Assembly (NCBI RefSeq): GCF_037414475.1
Contig: NZ_CP147913.1
Location: forward strand, 372,001-436,000
Direction of reading: 5' to 3'
Source: Myxococcus stipitatus
GTDB lineage: Bacteria > Myxococcota > Myxococcia > Myxococcales > Myxococcaceae
Length of the DNA stretch: 64,000 bases
Both the position numbers and the translations under genes were made by a program. Below the pieces are notes generated by a model that ran no database searches, was not told the origin of the DNA, and was given only the letters and a program-made list of their open reading frames with translations. Shown piece by piece: positions 32,953 to 41,739 of this stretch (positions are counted from its first letter, which is position 1; each line of letters starts with the position of its first letter).

Positions 32953-33416
32953 TGCGCACGCCCATCACCTTCGACATCTCCGAGATTGTCCCCCACGCCG
33001 ACCGCATGCGGCTCATCGACCGCGCGGTGGAGGGAGACGAAGAGAGCCTCGTCGCCGAGGTGACGATTCGCGAGGACTGCCTGTTCCAGGAGTCCGGCGC
33101 CGTGGGCGGCTGGGTGGGCGTCGAGTTCATGGCGCAGGCCATCGCGGCATACGCGGGCTGGCGGCAGCGGCTGCGCGGGGAGCCCCAGCCCCTGGGCTTC
33201 CTGCTGGGCACCCGCAAGTACGAGTGCAGCCGGCCCACGTTCAAGGTGGGCGAGCACCTGCGCATCGAGGTCCGCCGGCAGTTCTGGACGGACAACGGGA
33301 TGAGCCAGTTCGACTGCACCCTGGGGATTGGCGGTGAGACGGTGGCCTCGGCGGCGCTGACGGTGTTCCAGCCTCCGGCCTCGTTCGACGTGACGAAGGT
33401 GGGCAAGGATGAGTGA
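32952..33416 (+). CDS. 3-hydroxyacyl-ACP dehydratase (ApeP-like)
   Basis: 154 residues, one-base overlap with the ketosynthase. The hot-dog dehydratase pattern is IVPHADRMRLIDRAVEGDEE (catalytic-region His-Ala-Asp-Arg) and GWVGVEFMAQAIAAYAGW (long central helix with the Glu). It resembles the FabZ/FabA-like ApeP proteins that work together with ApeI; here the ApeI part is the C-terminal domain of the ligase fusion. It converts 3-hydroxyacyl-ACP into the trans-enoyl form, leaving the double bond in place. Confidence 0.85.
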   Translation: MRTPITFDISEIVPHADRMRLIDRAVEGDEESLVAEVTIREDCLFQESGAVGGWVGVEFMAQAIAAYAGWRQRLRGEPQPLGFLLGTRKYECSRPTFKVGEHLRIEVRRQFWTDNGMSQFDCTLGIGGETVASAALTVFQPPASFDVTKVGKDE

Positions 33417-34140
33417 GAAGACGGTACTGGTGACGGGCTCGAGCCGAGGCATCGGCCGCGCCATTGCCCTGCGGTTGGCGAAGGATGGCTTCGACGTGGT
33501 GGTGCACTGCCGCTCGAAGGTGGAGGAGGCGGAGGCCGTGGCCGCGCAGGTCCGCGAGCAGGGCCGCGCCTCCCGCGTGTTGCGCTTCGACGTGGCCGAC
33601 CGCGCGGAGACGGAGAAGGTCCTCGCCGCGGACCTGGAGGCGCACGGCTGCTACTACGGCGTGGTGTGCAACGCGGGCATCGCCCGGGACAACGCCTTCC
33701 CCGCCATGCCGGCCGAGGACTGGGACGCGGTCATCCACACCAACCTGGACGCGTTCTACAACGTGCTCAATCCCCTCAGCATGCCGCTGGTCCGGCGGCG
33801 CAAGCCCGGCCGCATCGTCACGCTGGCCTCCGTGTCCGGACTCATCGGGAACCGGGGCCAGGTGAACTACAGCGCGGCGAAGGCGGGCATCATCGGCGCG
33901 ACGAAGGCGCTGGCGGTGGAGCTGGCCAGCCGGGGCATCACCGTGAACTGCGTGGCGCCTGGGCTCATCGACACGGAGATGGTGGAGCCCCACGTCGTCG
34001 AAGAGGCGCTGAAGATGATTCCGGCCCGGCGCATGGGCAAGCCCGAGGAGGTCGCCGCCGCGGTGAGCTTCCTGATGAGCGAGGACGCGGGTTACGTCAC
34101 GCGGCAGGTCATTTCGGTGAACGGGGGACTGTTCGGATGA
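33409..34140 (+). CDS. 3-oxoacyl-ACP reductase, SDR family (ApeQ/FabG-like)
   Basis: 243 residues, overlapping the dehydratase by 8 bases. Classical short-chain dehydrogenase motifs are complete: TGSSRGIGRAIA (NADPH binding), NAGIARD, the catalytic Ser at VSGLIG and YSAAKAG (Tyr and Lys). The length and pattern are those of FabG. In the polyene pathway it reduces the 3-oxoacyl-ACP formed in each extension cycle; no enoyl reductase gene is in the operon, in line with a fully conjugated product. Confidence 0.9.
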   Translation: MSEKTVLVTGSSRGIGRAIALRLAKDGFDVVVHCRSKVEEAEAVAAQVREQGRASRVLRFDVADRAETEKVLAADLEAHGCYYGVVCNAGIARDNAFPAMPAEDWDAVIHTNLDAFYNVLNPLSMPLVRRRKPGRIVTLASVSGLIGNRGQVNYSAAKAGIIGATKALAVELASRGITVNCVAPGLIDTEMVEPHVVEEALKMIPARRMGKPEEVAAAVSFLMSEDAGYVTRQVISVNGGLFG

Positions 34141-35375
34141 AGCGGGTCGTCGTCACGGGTGTGGGTGCCCTGAGTCCGCTGGGCCATGACTGGGCCCAGG
34201 TGGAGGCTCGGCTGAAGTCGCTGCGCAATGCCGTGCAGGTCATCGAGGACTGGAAGCAATACGACGGGCTCAATACCCAGGTGGGAGCTCCCGCCGCGCC
34301 CTTCGTGCTGCCGCCCCAGACGTACTCGCGCAAGACGATGCGCGGCATGGGCCGGGTGGCGGTGCTGGCCACGCGCGCCAGTGAGCTCGCGCTCGTGGAC
34401 GCGGGGCTCCTGGGAGACCCGCTGCTGTCGAGCGGGAAGATGGGCGTGTCCTACGGCTCGTCCACGGGCTCGCCGCCCGCCATCGCCGACTTCGGCCGGA
34501 TGCTGATGGCGAAGACCACCGAGGGCATCACCGCCACCTCCTACGTGCGGTCCATGTCCCATACGGCCGCGGTGAACATCGGCGTGTTCTTCGGCCTCAC
34601 CGGCCGCATCATCACCACGTCGAGCGCGTGCACCTCCGGCAGCCAGGGCATCGGCTACGCCTACGAAGCCATCAAGATGGGTCGGCAGGTGGCGATGCTC
34701 GCCGGAGGCGCCGAGGAGCTGGATGCCACGGGCGCCGCGGTGTTCGACACCCTCTTCGCCACCAGCACGAAGAACAACGCCACCCCCGAATTGACGCCCC
34801 GCCCCTTCCACTCGCAGCGCGACGGCCTGGTGCTGGGCGAAGGCGCGTGCACGCTGGTGCTGGAGGAGCTGGAGCACGCCCGGGCCCGGGGCGCGCGCAT
34901 CTACGCGGAGCTGGTGGGCTACGGCACCAACAGCGATGGGCGCCACATCACCCAGCCCCACTCGGAGACCATGGCCCAGGCCATGCGGCTGGCGCTGGAG
35001 GACGCGGCGCTGGAGCCGGGCGTGGTGGCGTACGTGAATGCCCATGGCACGGCCACCGACACCGGCGACGTCGCGGAGAGCGCCGCCACGCACCAGGTGT
35101 TCGGTGAGCGGATGCCCATCTCCTCGCTCAAGAGCTACATGGGCCACACGCTGGGCGCATGCGGCGCGCTGGAGGCGTGGATGACCATCGAGATGATGCG
35201 GCACGACTGGTTCGCGCCCACGCTGCACCTGGATGCGGCCTCCGTGGACCCGCGCTGCGCCCCGCTGGACTACCTGATGGGCGCTGGACGAAGAATCGAG
35301 ACCGAAGTCGTCATGTCCAACAACTTCGCCTTCGGCGGCATCAACACATCGTTGATCTTCCGCCGGTGGCACTGA
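34137..35375 (+). CDS. Beta-ketoacyl synthase II (ApeR/FabF-like)
   Basis: 412 residues, ATGA overlap with the reductase. Active-site motifs are complete: TTSSACTSGSQGIGYAYE (Cys), NAHGTATDTGD (His) and SSLKSYMGHTLGACG (His). It is a full-length FabF-type ketosynthase. In the characterised aryl polyene system the second ketosynthase (ApeR) is a homodimer that supports starter or early elongation. It is the last catalytic gene of the operon. Confidence 0.88.
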   Translation: MKRVVVTGVGALSPLGHDWAQVEARLKSLRNAVQVIEDWKQYDGLNTQVGAPAAPFVLPPQTYSRKTMRGMGRVAVLATRASELALVDAGLLGDPLLSSGKMGVSYGSSTGSPPAIADFGRMLMAKTTEGITATSYVRSMSHTAAVNIGVFFGLTGRIITTSSACTSGSQGIGYAYEAIKMGRQVAMLAGGAEELDATGAAVFDTLFATSTKNNATPELTPRPFHSQRDGLVLGEGACTLVLEELEHARARGARIYAELVGYGTNSDGRHITQPHSETMAQAMRLALEDAALEPGVVAYVNAHGTATDTGDVAESAATHQVFGERMPISSLKSYMGHTLGACGALEAWMTIEMMRHDWFAPTLHLDAASVDPRCAPLDYLMGAGRRIETEVVMSNNFAFGGINTSLIFRRWH

Positions 35376-35386
35376 CGGAGCACTCC

Positions 35387-35839
35387 ATGAAGAAGCCCCT
35401 GTTGCTGTCGCTGCTCGCGCTCACGGTGTCCACCCCGGCCCTGGCGCGGGACACCGTGTACATGATTCCGCTCAGCTCGGTCCTGGAGATGCCGCAGGCC
35501 AAGGACAAGTTGGACGGCTCGGTGAAGTTCTACCTGGCGGGCGCGAAGACGCCCTCCGTCCAGGAGGAGCTGGGCTCCGAGGTCTCCAACAAGAAGACCA
35601 ACGGCGTGGGCAAGTCGGACGAGGAGGGCTGCCGGTGGGCCACCCTGTCGGCGCTGATTTCGCTCCAGGAAGGCGCCAAGAAGCGCGGCGCCAACGCCGT
35701 GGTCAACATCGTCAGCTATTACAAGAAGAACGAGCTGCAGAACGCCACGGAGATCGAGTGCCACGCCGGCTCGTTCGTCGTGGGTGTCACGCTCAAGGGG
35801 ACCTACGCGAAGGTCGCCGGCAAGAGCGCCGCGAAGTAG
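35387..35839 (+). CDS. Small periplasmic protein closing the polyene operon
   Basis: 150 residues. MKKPLLLSLLALTVSTPALA is a signal peptide. The mature part is Lys-rich, with one pair of Cys residues (EGCRWATL near residue 84 and IECHAGSF near 124) and a repeated small-residue pattern (KKRGANAVVNIVSYY). Proteins of this kind in polyene clusters are often mislabelled as excinuclease ATPase subunit (recalled, not checked); no ATPase motif is present. Function unknown. It begins 11 bp after the last ketosynthase gene and is followed by a strong hairpin. Confidence 0.7.
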   Translation: MKKPLLLSLLALTVSTPALARDTVYMIPLSSVLEMPQAKDKLDGSVKFYLAGAKTPSVQEELGSEVSNKKTNGVGKSDEEGCRWATLSALISLQEGAKKRGANAVVNIVSYYKKNELQNATEIECHAGSFVVGVTLKGTYAKVAGKSAAK

Positions 35840-35846
35840 CACTTCG

Positions 35847-35892
35847 CCCCTGGGCGGATGAGGCAGGCATGGCGCCGCTTCATCCGCCGGGG
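35847..35892. terminator. Bidirectional hairpin terminator after the polyene operon
   Basis: CCCC..GGCGGATGA and TCATCCGCC.GGGG form an imperfect but long stem of at least nine perfect pairs plus an outer CCCC/GGGG clamp. It lies between the operon end and the convergent membrane-protein gene, the right place to stop both transcripts. No U-run is seen. Confidence 0.65.
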
Positions 35893-35902
35893 CGTCCGGT
35901 GA

Positions 35903-36397
35903 CTACGCTTCCTCGCCGTAGTAGCGCTGGAGGTAGCGGTCACACAGCTCCAGGTATTCGTCGCTCGTCATGTCGAGCGCGAAGACTCGGAGCGCCTTGC
36001 GCTTGGGCTTCTTCAGCCGCGTCTTGATGTTGATGTACCGGCCCGTGGGGATGCCCATGTAGGACTGGCTGAGGTACGTGTTCTCCTCGATGACGTCCCA
36101 GGTGATGAGCTGGCCGTCGGGGAAGAGGATGCCGTCCGCGCCAATCACCAGCACGGGCGTGTTCAGGTTGCCGAGGCCCCGGATGCAACCAATGAGCATC
36201 CAGACCATGGCCGCGGCGATGCCCGCCATCAGCCAGCCCACGTTGGACTTGGAGATGGCGACGACGGAGAGCGCGATGGCCCCGATGCTCGCCACGGACC
36301 AGAGGAGGGTCCCCGCGATGAGCTTGCCCTTCGAGTAGTAGAACTCGTGAGGCTTCTCGGCCTTCGCCTTCGATTTCGGAGAGCGATAGATTTCCAT
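35903..36397 (-). CDS. Membrane protein with C-terminal PH-like domain (STM3941-type)
   Basis: 164 residues from MEIYRSPKSKAKAEKPHEFY. Two hydrophobic segments lie at about 27-47 and 53-74, with a short loop between, and the remaining 90 residues form a soluble beta-rich domain (LVIGADGILFPDGQLITWDVIE) that resembles the PH-like domains of small bacterial membrane proteins (STM3941 family by general look). Cytoplasmic domain on an inner-membrane hairpin. Function unknown. The upstream minus-strand gene has a similar plan, so the two may be related or work together. Confidence 0.6.
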   Translation of the reverse strand: MEIYRSPKSKAKAEKPHEFYYSKGKLIAGTLLWSVASIGAIALSVVAISKSNVGWLMAGIAAAMVWMLIGCIRGLGNLNTPVLVIGADGILFPDGQLITWDVIEENTYLSQSYMGIPTGRYINIKTRLKKPKRKALRVFALDMTSDEYLELCDRYLQRYYGEEA

Positions 36398-36427
36398 GAT
36401 GAGATGTCTGTGATGGGTGAAGAGAGG

Positions 36428-37204
36428 TCAGCCCTCGAGACGGGCCGCGAGATAGGCCAAGAGGACGGGGGCGTTGACGATTTTCTCCTCGTCAATCTTG
36501 TGGAGCCTGCCGTTGGCGGTGAGAAACAACGTGCGTGACGCAAGGCCGCTGTCGTCCGAGTCCTGAAAACGAAGGCTGTCGATGTCGTCCCACTGGAACA
36601 GCTTGCGCTTGTACGCCAGCCCGTCCTCGCTGAGCGTCAGCGGGCCAAACGGCACCTCCTCGCCCGCGGCCACCTGACGGTGCACCCGCGGCAGCAGCGT
36701 GGAGATGATGCGCTCGGTGACGTGCGCCTCGAGATGGTCCCCGTCGCTCCACAGGTGCATCCGCAGCCGGTACTTCCCGTGGCCGTGACGGATGTCCATG
36801 CGGTCCTGGTCGTGGTTTCGGACCACGGACTTCAGGTCCTTCCACAGCAGGGACGCCTTTCCGGAGCGCAGCCCCTGCGCGTCCACCACGAGCAGGCGCG
36901 GCGACAGGGCCCAGAAGAAGAAGTCGATGCCCCGCCACCCCAGCATGTAGAGCCCGGCGGGAATCCCGAGCAGCAGGAGGAAGAACCCGAACTGGCTGCG
37001 CAGCAGGGCCCTCAACACGGCTTCGGGCACCAGGTAGATGGAGAGCGACTCCATCAACGCCGCCGTGGACAGGTAGATGAGGACCAGCCCCATCAAGACC
37101 CAGTGAACGGTGTAGCGGGGGAAGACCAGGACGTACGAGTGCTTCAGGCGACGACTCCCAGCGGGCCGAGATGGGCGGGCGAACTTAACGAATGTTCGTT
37201 TCAC
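36428..37204 (-). CDS. Membrane protein of unknown function with PH-like domain
   Basis: 258 residues from a GTG start; the ribosome site is poor. Two hydrophobic segments, about 34-58 and 71-93, separated by a short loop, then a soluble domain with alternating strands (LSPRLLVVDAQGLRSGKASLLWKDLKS). The basic N-terminus (KRTFVKFARPSRPAGSRR) suits a cytoplasmic start. It lies 30 bp upstream of the previous gene on the same strand, with a similar two-helix-plus-beta-domain plan. Not recognised beyond that; DUF6585-like is a guess. Confidence 0.55.
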   Translation of the reverse strand: MKRTFVKFARPSRPAGSRRLKHSYVLVFPRYTVHWVLMGLVLIYLSTAALMESLSIYLVPEAVLRALLRSQFGFFLLLLGIPAGLYMLGWRGIDFFFWALSPRLLVVDAQGLRSGKASLLWKDLKSVVRNHDQDRMDIRHGHGKYRLRMHLWSDGDHLEAHVTERIISTLLPRVHRQVAAGEEVPFGPLTLSEDGLAYKRKLFQWDDIDSLRFQDSDDSGLASRTLFLTANGRLHKIDEEKIVNAPVLLAYLAARLEG

Positions 37205-37311
37205 ATCTATAGCCAGATGCGGGCGCTAATTCGACCCTGAAGCACCGCGCGGTGACGAATCCGCGCGCCGACTCACCGGACTTTCACCTGAAGCAGTGAT
37301 GTCTCGTATTC

Positions 37312-38582
37312 CTAGGGACTGGTACCGGTCCGCGCCAGACCCATGCCGTCCGGGTGATGGCGCTGCTGGAGGAGCTCGTAGTGGCTCGGCAGGCCTCGGA
37401 GCATGACCTGTTGCTGGAGCTTCACGCGCTGGAAGGCGTCCTCCGCGCGCGCCACGGACGACGGCCGGTACTTCAGCGTCGCCAGCGGTTGGTCCGGCCT
37501 CCACCCCATCCCCGCCAGCACGCAGTAGTAGCTGCTGTTCGTCCAGAAGTTCCGGAACTCCGTCTCGAAGTTCCCGTAGTACGCCTCCTCGCTCGCCACG
37601 GGCATGTTGACCGTCAGGCCCGCCTTCCACGTCGTCAGCTTGTCCTGCAACGCGTCCGACACCTTGAGGTCATGGCCATTCGCCCGCCAGAACGGCGTGT
37701 CGTCTCGCGAAGAGGTGAGGAAGTGTGCCTGGATGAAGTCTCGCGAGTCGTCGAACATCAGCTCAATCTCACGATTGAATCGGTCGACCAGCACGGGGTT
37801 GAAGGTCGTGTCTGGGAAGTGCTTGGCGAGCTGATAAATCGCCGCGGTGATGAAGTAGATGCCGGAGGACTCCAGCGGCTCCAGGAAGCACGACGACAGG
37901 CCGATGCTGACGCAGTTCTTCACCCAGGACCGGCGGTTGCGGCCCACCCGGAAGCGGATGCGATTGAACGGGGTCTTCTCCGGGTTGAGGCCCCACTGTG
38001 ACGAGAACTCCCGGATGGCCTGGTCCTGGGAGCAGAAGCGGCTGGAATACACATAGCCCGTGCCGAAGCGCCCCGGCATGGGCGTCTTCCATATCCACCC
38101 GTGCCGGGCGGCGATTGCCGAGGTGTACGGCTCGATGCCGAACCGCGCGTCGTCATGGCGAAGGGGCGTGGCGACCGCGCTGTCACACAGCAGGTGGTCG
38201 CTCATGTCGATGAACGGCTCCTCCAGGGCCTGGTTGATGAGCAACGCGCGGAAGCCGCTGCAATCGACGAAGAGGCCGCCCTCCAGCACCCGCCCGCCCC
38301 GCGTGTGCAGCGCCTTGATGTAGCCATCCGGCCGCTTCTCCACCGAGGCCAGCTCATCCACGACATGCTTCACGCCCCAGCGGGTGGCGATGCGCCGCAG
38401 GTAGTCGGCCACCAGCTGCGCGTCGAAGTGCCAGGCGTAGTTGACGGCGGGCCGCCCGTCCCGGAAGCGCGGCGCCAGGTTCGCATCCATCACGAAGGGC
38501 TCGCGATAGCAGGCGTAGTCCACCGGCTCGTCGGGAGTGCTCCGCCCCTCGTTGCGCAGCACCCAGTAGTGCGACAACGGGA
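37312..38582 (-). pseudogene. Flavin-dependent halogenase, 3' part of an IS-split gene
   Basis: This stretch encodes the C-terminal three quarters of a tryptophan-halogenase-family protein, about 80% identical by eye to the intact copy at 45640-47241. It begins, in frame, at [11 protein letters not shown] right where the intact protein continues after NVDNIP. The FAD-binding N-terminus is missing from here and lies beyond the inserted IS21-family element. The WxWxIP halogenase motif reads GWIWKTPM, so Ile is Thr. Remaining sequence is open to the normal stop, so the break is probably recent. On its own the fragment cannot bind FAD. Confidence 0.9.
38576..38582. repeat. Target-site duplication, left copy (AACGGGA)
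   Basis: AACGGGA directly before the IS left end is repeated at 41381-41387 directly after the right end. Removing the element and one copy restores the halogenase frame ([11 protein letters not shown]), matching the intact paralogue. Confidence 0.9.
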
Positions 38583-38662
38583 TGCGTATTCCGGTCATGG
38601 TGAGCACTCGTTCCGGCTCAAGCCGAGCGGCGATTCCGGCTGATGGCGAGCGGTCGGAGTGT
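38583..38662. repeat. IS21-type left-end multiple repeats
   Basis: The left end starts TGCGTATTCCGG and continues with about three degenerate copies of a 20-23 bp unit (TTCCGG...GAGC). The outer 25 bp match the right end in inverted orientation (TGCGT...CCGG...CATGGTGAGCAC). These are the transposase-binding repeats of the element. Confidence 0.75.
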
Positions 38663-38679
38663 CAGCGACGCTGGGTGGT

Positions 38680-39441
38680 TCATCCCTTGGCCTGCTTCCG
38701 ACCCTTCGTCAAATTTGTCTCCGCGTACCGGATGGACTCTCCGCCCAGCTTGATGCGATGGGCGTTGTGGACCAGGCGGTCGAGGATGGCATCGGCGAGC
38801 GTCGCGTCACCGATGACGGCGTGCCAGTCCTTCGGCTCGAGCTGGGATGTCACCACCGTGCTCGAAAGTCGGTAGCGGTCCTCCAGGACTTCGAGCAGCT
38901 CCTTGCGCTCTGGTGCACCGAGGGGCTCAAGGCCGAAGTCGTCGAGGATGAGCACCTGGGCTTTGGCCAGGCGCTTGAGTGCGTGCGCATAGGTTCCATC
39001 AGCGCGCGCCTGGGCGAGCTCATCGAAGAGACGTGAGGCGCGGCGGTACACCACCGAGTAGCCATCCCGGCACGCCTTCTGTCCCAGGGCGCATGCGAGG
39101 AAGGATTTGCCGACGCCCGTGGGCCCGGTGAGCAGGACGTTCTGCTTGTCCGCCGCCCACTTCGAGGTGGACAGCTCCATCACCTGCGCCTTGGCGAGCC
39201 CACGTGCGTGCCCGTAGTCGATGTCTTCCAAGGCCGCGGCCTGGCGCAGGCGTGCGGCGCTCAACCGCGAGGAGAGCTTCTTGTTCTCCCGGTGCATCCA
39301 CTCCGCGTCGGCCAAGAGGCCCACCAGGTCGGCTGGGCTGACGTCTCGCTCTCCTGGCTTCGCCAACCAGTCGCGCAGGTAGGAGGCCATCCCGTGCAGC
39401 TTCATCCCGTTGAGCTTCTCCAGCGTCTGTTCCACCAGCAT
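38680..39441 (-). CDS. istB: IS21-family helper ATPase IstB
   Basis: 253 residues from MLVEQTLEKLNGMKLHGMAS. AAA+ ATPase of the IstB/DnaC type: Walker A GPTGVGKS near residue 106 and Walker B LILDDFG near 165, and a C-terminal arginine region (NAHRIKLGGESIRY). IstB assists IstA in choosing and joining the target. Full length, no frameshift. It is the distal gene of the element, with its stop about 97 bp from the left end. Confidence 0.95.
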   Translation of the reverse strand: MLVEQTLEKLNGMKLHGMASYLRDWLAKPGERDVSPADLVGLLADAEWMHRENKKLSSRLSAARLRQAAALEDIDYGHARGLAKAQVMELSTSKWAADKQNVLLTGPTGVGKSFLACALGQKACRDGYSVVYRRASRLFDELAQARADGTYAHALKRLAKAQVLILDDFGLEPLGAPERKELLEVLEDRYRLSSTVVTSQLEPKDWHAVIGDATLADAILDRLVHNAHRIKLGGESIRYAETNLTKGRKQAKG

Positions 39442-39626
39442 CGGGTTTGTTCCTCATGTCAGTCATGTGGGGGCTTGCCCGCGCGCGCCAGCTTCTCAAG
39501 GCGCGCGCGGGCCCCTTCCGAGTGCGAGGGACTGAGGCCTCGCACCCGACGGGAAGTGTCCGCGCACGGAAGGCAGTCCACCGCGACAGATGGCGGCGAT
39601 GCTCCCCTCTGCATGCACGAGGTACG

Positions 39627-41165
39627 TCAGTGGTAGTAGTCGGGGCCGCGCACGTTCTCATGGGCGGGCAGGGGCGGCTTCTCTTCGCGCTCCTCCCGTG
39701 CATCCTCCAGGTGGTGCTGGAGGATGGCTGCCACGGATTTGTAGCTGTAGGCCCGGTGGCGCACGGCCCTGGCGCACGCCTTCTCCAGCCGCGCCTCGCC
39801 GTACTTGTCCTTCAATCTCATGACACCCAAGGCCCCGCGGAAGGCCTGCTCCGGATGGGGTTTTCGCTCCATGAGGCCTTGCACCAACGCGGCCGTGGAA
39901 GGGCCCGTCTTCTCCGCCCACGCCCGCAGCCGCTCGGGCGTCCACTCCGCGTGGGCCCGGTGGCTTGGGGGCATGTGCTCCTTCAGCGTGGTGTAGCCCT
40001 TGGCATGCTTGCGCACGTGGCTCGCTACCCGACGCCCCCCGAGGAACACCTCGACGCTCCCGTCCGTGTAGCGGGCCTCCACCTGCTTATGCACCAGCGA
40101 GTACGGCACGCTGTACAGGTGCCCCTCCACCTCGACGTGGTAGTCCGGGTGGACGCGCGCCTTCTTCCAGTAGGCCAGCTCGTACGCGTGTACCGGCAGG
40201 GCCTTCAGCACGGGCTTCTCGAGCTCCTCGTACAACTGGCGACGCGAGCGGCCCACATGCCTCATCGGACGCTCATTCAGCTTCTCCAGCAGCGGCCGGA
40301 CGGCCTCGCGCACCTCGTGCAGGCCACCGAAGCGGCGGTTGCGCAGGACGGCCAGAATCCACCGCTCCGCCACCAGCACCGCCGCCTCTACCTTCGCCTT
40401 GTCCCGTGGGCGGCGAGGACGTGCCGGTAGAATCGCGAAGCCGTAGTGTCGGGCCAGGTCCGCATACGTGGGGTTCTCCTCCGGCTCGTACCGGTGCGCG
40501 CGCGTGACTCCGGACTTCAGGTTGTCCGGCACCACCAACTCCGGGACACCGCCAAAGAAGGCCATGGCGCGCACGTGGCACCCCACCCAGGTGGCCAGGT
40601 CCTCCGAGTAGACGGGCTCGACATACGTGTAGCTGCTGGCCCCCAACGTGGCGACGAAGAGCTTCGCGACCCTCACCTCTCCGGTGTCGACGTCCACCAC
40701 CTCGACTCCGTCCCCGCTGAAGTCCACGAAGAGCTTCTCGCCCGCCCGGTGCTCCTGTCTCATGGTGACACAGAGGACGGACTGCCAGCGCCCATACCTC
40801 ACGCAGAACTGGCTGTACTGGTACCCACCCGGGTTGGCCGCCAGGTACTCCTCCCACAGCAGCAGCTTCGTCACCCCCTTGCGCTTGAGCTCTCGATGCA
40901 CCTGCGCCCAGTCTGGCTCCGGCCGGTGCGCAATCGCCTTGCCCTCGCCTGGGAAGAACAGCGCGGTGAGCGCCTTGTCGTCGTCCAGCTCCGGCGGCAG
41001 CGGCCAGCCTCCCACTCCTGCTACCCGCGCTCGCCCCAGGTACTCGCACACCGTCCCATTCCCCATGCCCAGACTCGTGGCGATGTTCCTCGTCGACAGC
41101 TTCGACGCGAACCTCAATCGCAACACCTCTCTCAACTTGCGCACCGCCAGCCTCTCTTGGGCCAT
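39627..41165 (-). CDS. istA: IS21-family transposase IstA
   Basis: 512 residues, starting at MAQERLAVRKLREVLRLRFA, which has an AGGAG site eight bases upstream; the frame is open further upstream through the terminal repeats but that part is not protein-like. An N-terminal HTH (RNIATSLGMGNGTVCEYLGRA) precedes the DDE integrase core: FVDFSGD, VPDNLKSGV and KAKVEAAV supply D, D and E. The C-terminal domain includes the HVEVEGHLYSVPYSL region typical of IstA. All catalytic residues are kept, so it looks functional. Confidence 0.95.
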   Translation of the reverse strand: MAQERLAVRKLREVLRLRFASKLSTRNIATSLGMGNGTVCEYLGRARVAGVGGWPLPPELDDDKALTALFFPGEGKAIAHRPEPDWAQVHRELKRKGVTKLLLWEEYLAANPGGYQYSQFCVRYGRWQSVLCVTMRQEHRAGEKLFVDFSGDGVEVVDVDTGEVRVAKLFVATLGASSYTYVEPVYSEDLATWVGCHVRAMAFFGGVPELVVPDNLKSGVTRAHRYEPEENPTYADLARHYGFAILPARPRRPRDKAKVEAAVLVAERWILAVLRNRRFGGLHEVREAVRPLLEKLNERPMRHVGRSRRQLYEELEKPVLKALPVHAYELAYWKKARVHPDYHVEVEGHLYSVPYSLVHKQVEARYTDGSVEVFLGGRRVASHVRKHAKGYTTLKEHMPPSHRAHAEWTPERLRAWAEKTGPSTAALVQGLMERKPHPEQAFRGALGVMRLKDKYGEARLEKACARAVRHRAYSYKSVAAILQHHLEDAREEREEKPPLPAHENVRGPDYYH

Positions 41166-41240
41166 CTCCATCTCCTCGAAGGAGATGGAGGCGAGACCCT
41201 GCTGCCCAGTGCCGTCAGCACTCCGTGTTCCGCCCCCGCC

Positions 41241-41380
41241 CGTGCTCACCATGCCCGGAATCGGTGCTCACCATGGGCCGGAATCGGTGCTCACCATGCC
41301 CGGAACGGGTGCTCACCTTGCGCCGGAACGGGTGCTCAGCATGGACCGGAATCGGTGCTCACCATGGTCCGGTACACGCA
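41241..41380. repeat. IS21-type right-end array of six 22-bp repeats
   Basis: Six tandem copies of a unit like CCGGAATCGGTGCTCACCAT, at 22-24 bp spacing, end at ACGCA. They lie between the istA start and the right end. This is a transposase-binding array, not a CRISPR: there are no unique spacers. Confidence 0.85.
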
Positions 41381-41721
41381 AACGGGATGTTGTCGACGTT
41401 CGGCATGAGTCCGAACGAGTGGTAGAAGTGATTGTCTGGCGCGCCGGGCTCGCGCTTGCGCCAATTGATGAATTTCACCGCCATCTTGAACGCGGCGTTG
41501 CACTCACGCATCCACTCGTCCTCGGGGATGCCCAGACGGTCGAAGAAGACCCGCTGAAGGTTGGGAATGGTCGCCTCCCCTACCCCAATCTTCGGAATGG
41601 TGGCGGCCTCCAGCAGCGTCACCTGCACCGTCCCCTCGAAGACCCGCTGAAGGTAGGCCGCCGTCATCCAGCCCGCCGTCCCACCTCCGAGAATCACCAC
41701 CTCACGAATCGCGGTGTCCAT
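41381..41721 (-). pseudogene. Flavin-dependent halogenase, 5' part of an IS-split gene
   Basis: The first 110 or so residues of the split halogenase: [20 protein letters not shown] has the FAD-binding GxGxxG-like loop GGGTAGW, and the region around [11 protein letters not shown] holds the Lys positions kept in the intact paralogue. The frame leaves the gene after NVDNIP, where the target duplication and IS end begin. It differs from the intact copy at only a few positions. The start codon, ribosome site and leader are conserved, so transcription may still start here. Confidence 0.9.
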
Positions 41722-41739
41722 GTCCTCAATCCCCCCTGT

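Larger units (their letters stand above)
38583..41380 (-). mobile_element. Complete IS21-family insertion sequence
   Basis: 2798 bp, bounded by inverted ends TGCGT.../...ACGCA and a 7-bp direct duplication AACGGGA. It carries istA and istB on the minus strand, in that order, and has several internal transposase-binding repeats at each end, which is the IS21 hallmark. Both genes are full length, so the element may still be active. It has landed inside a halogenase gene and in the same orientation. The 185-bp space between istA and istB is wider than usual for the family. Confidence 0.92.

Noticed and set aside
41241..41380. Six evenly spaced repeats resembling a small CRISPR array
   Set aside because: The units are directly tandem without unique spacers and end exactly at the IS21 terminus; they are transposase-binding repeats.
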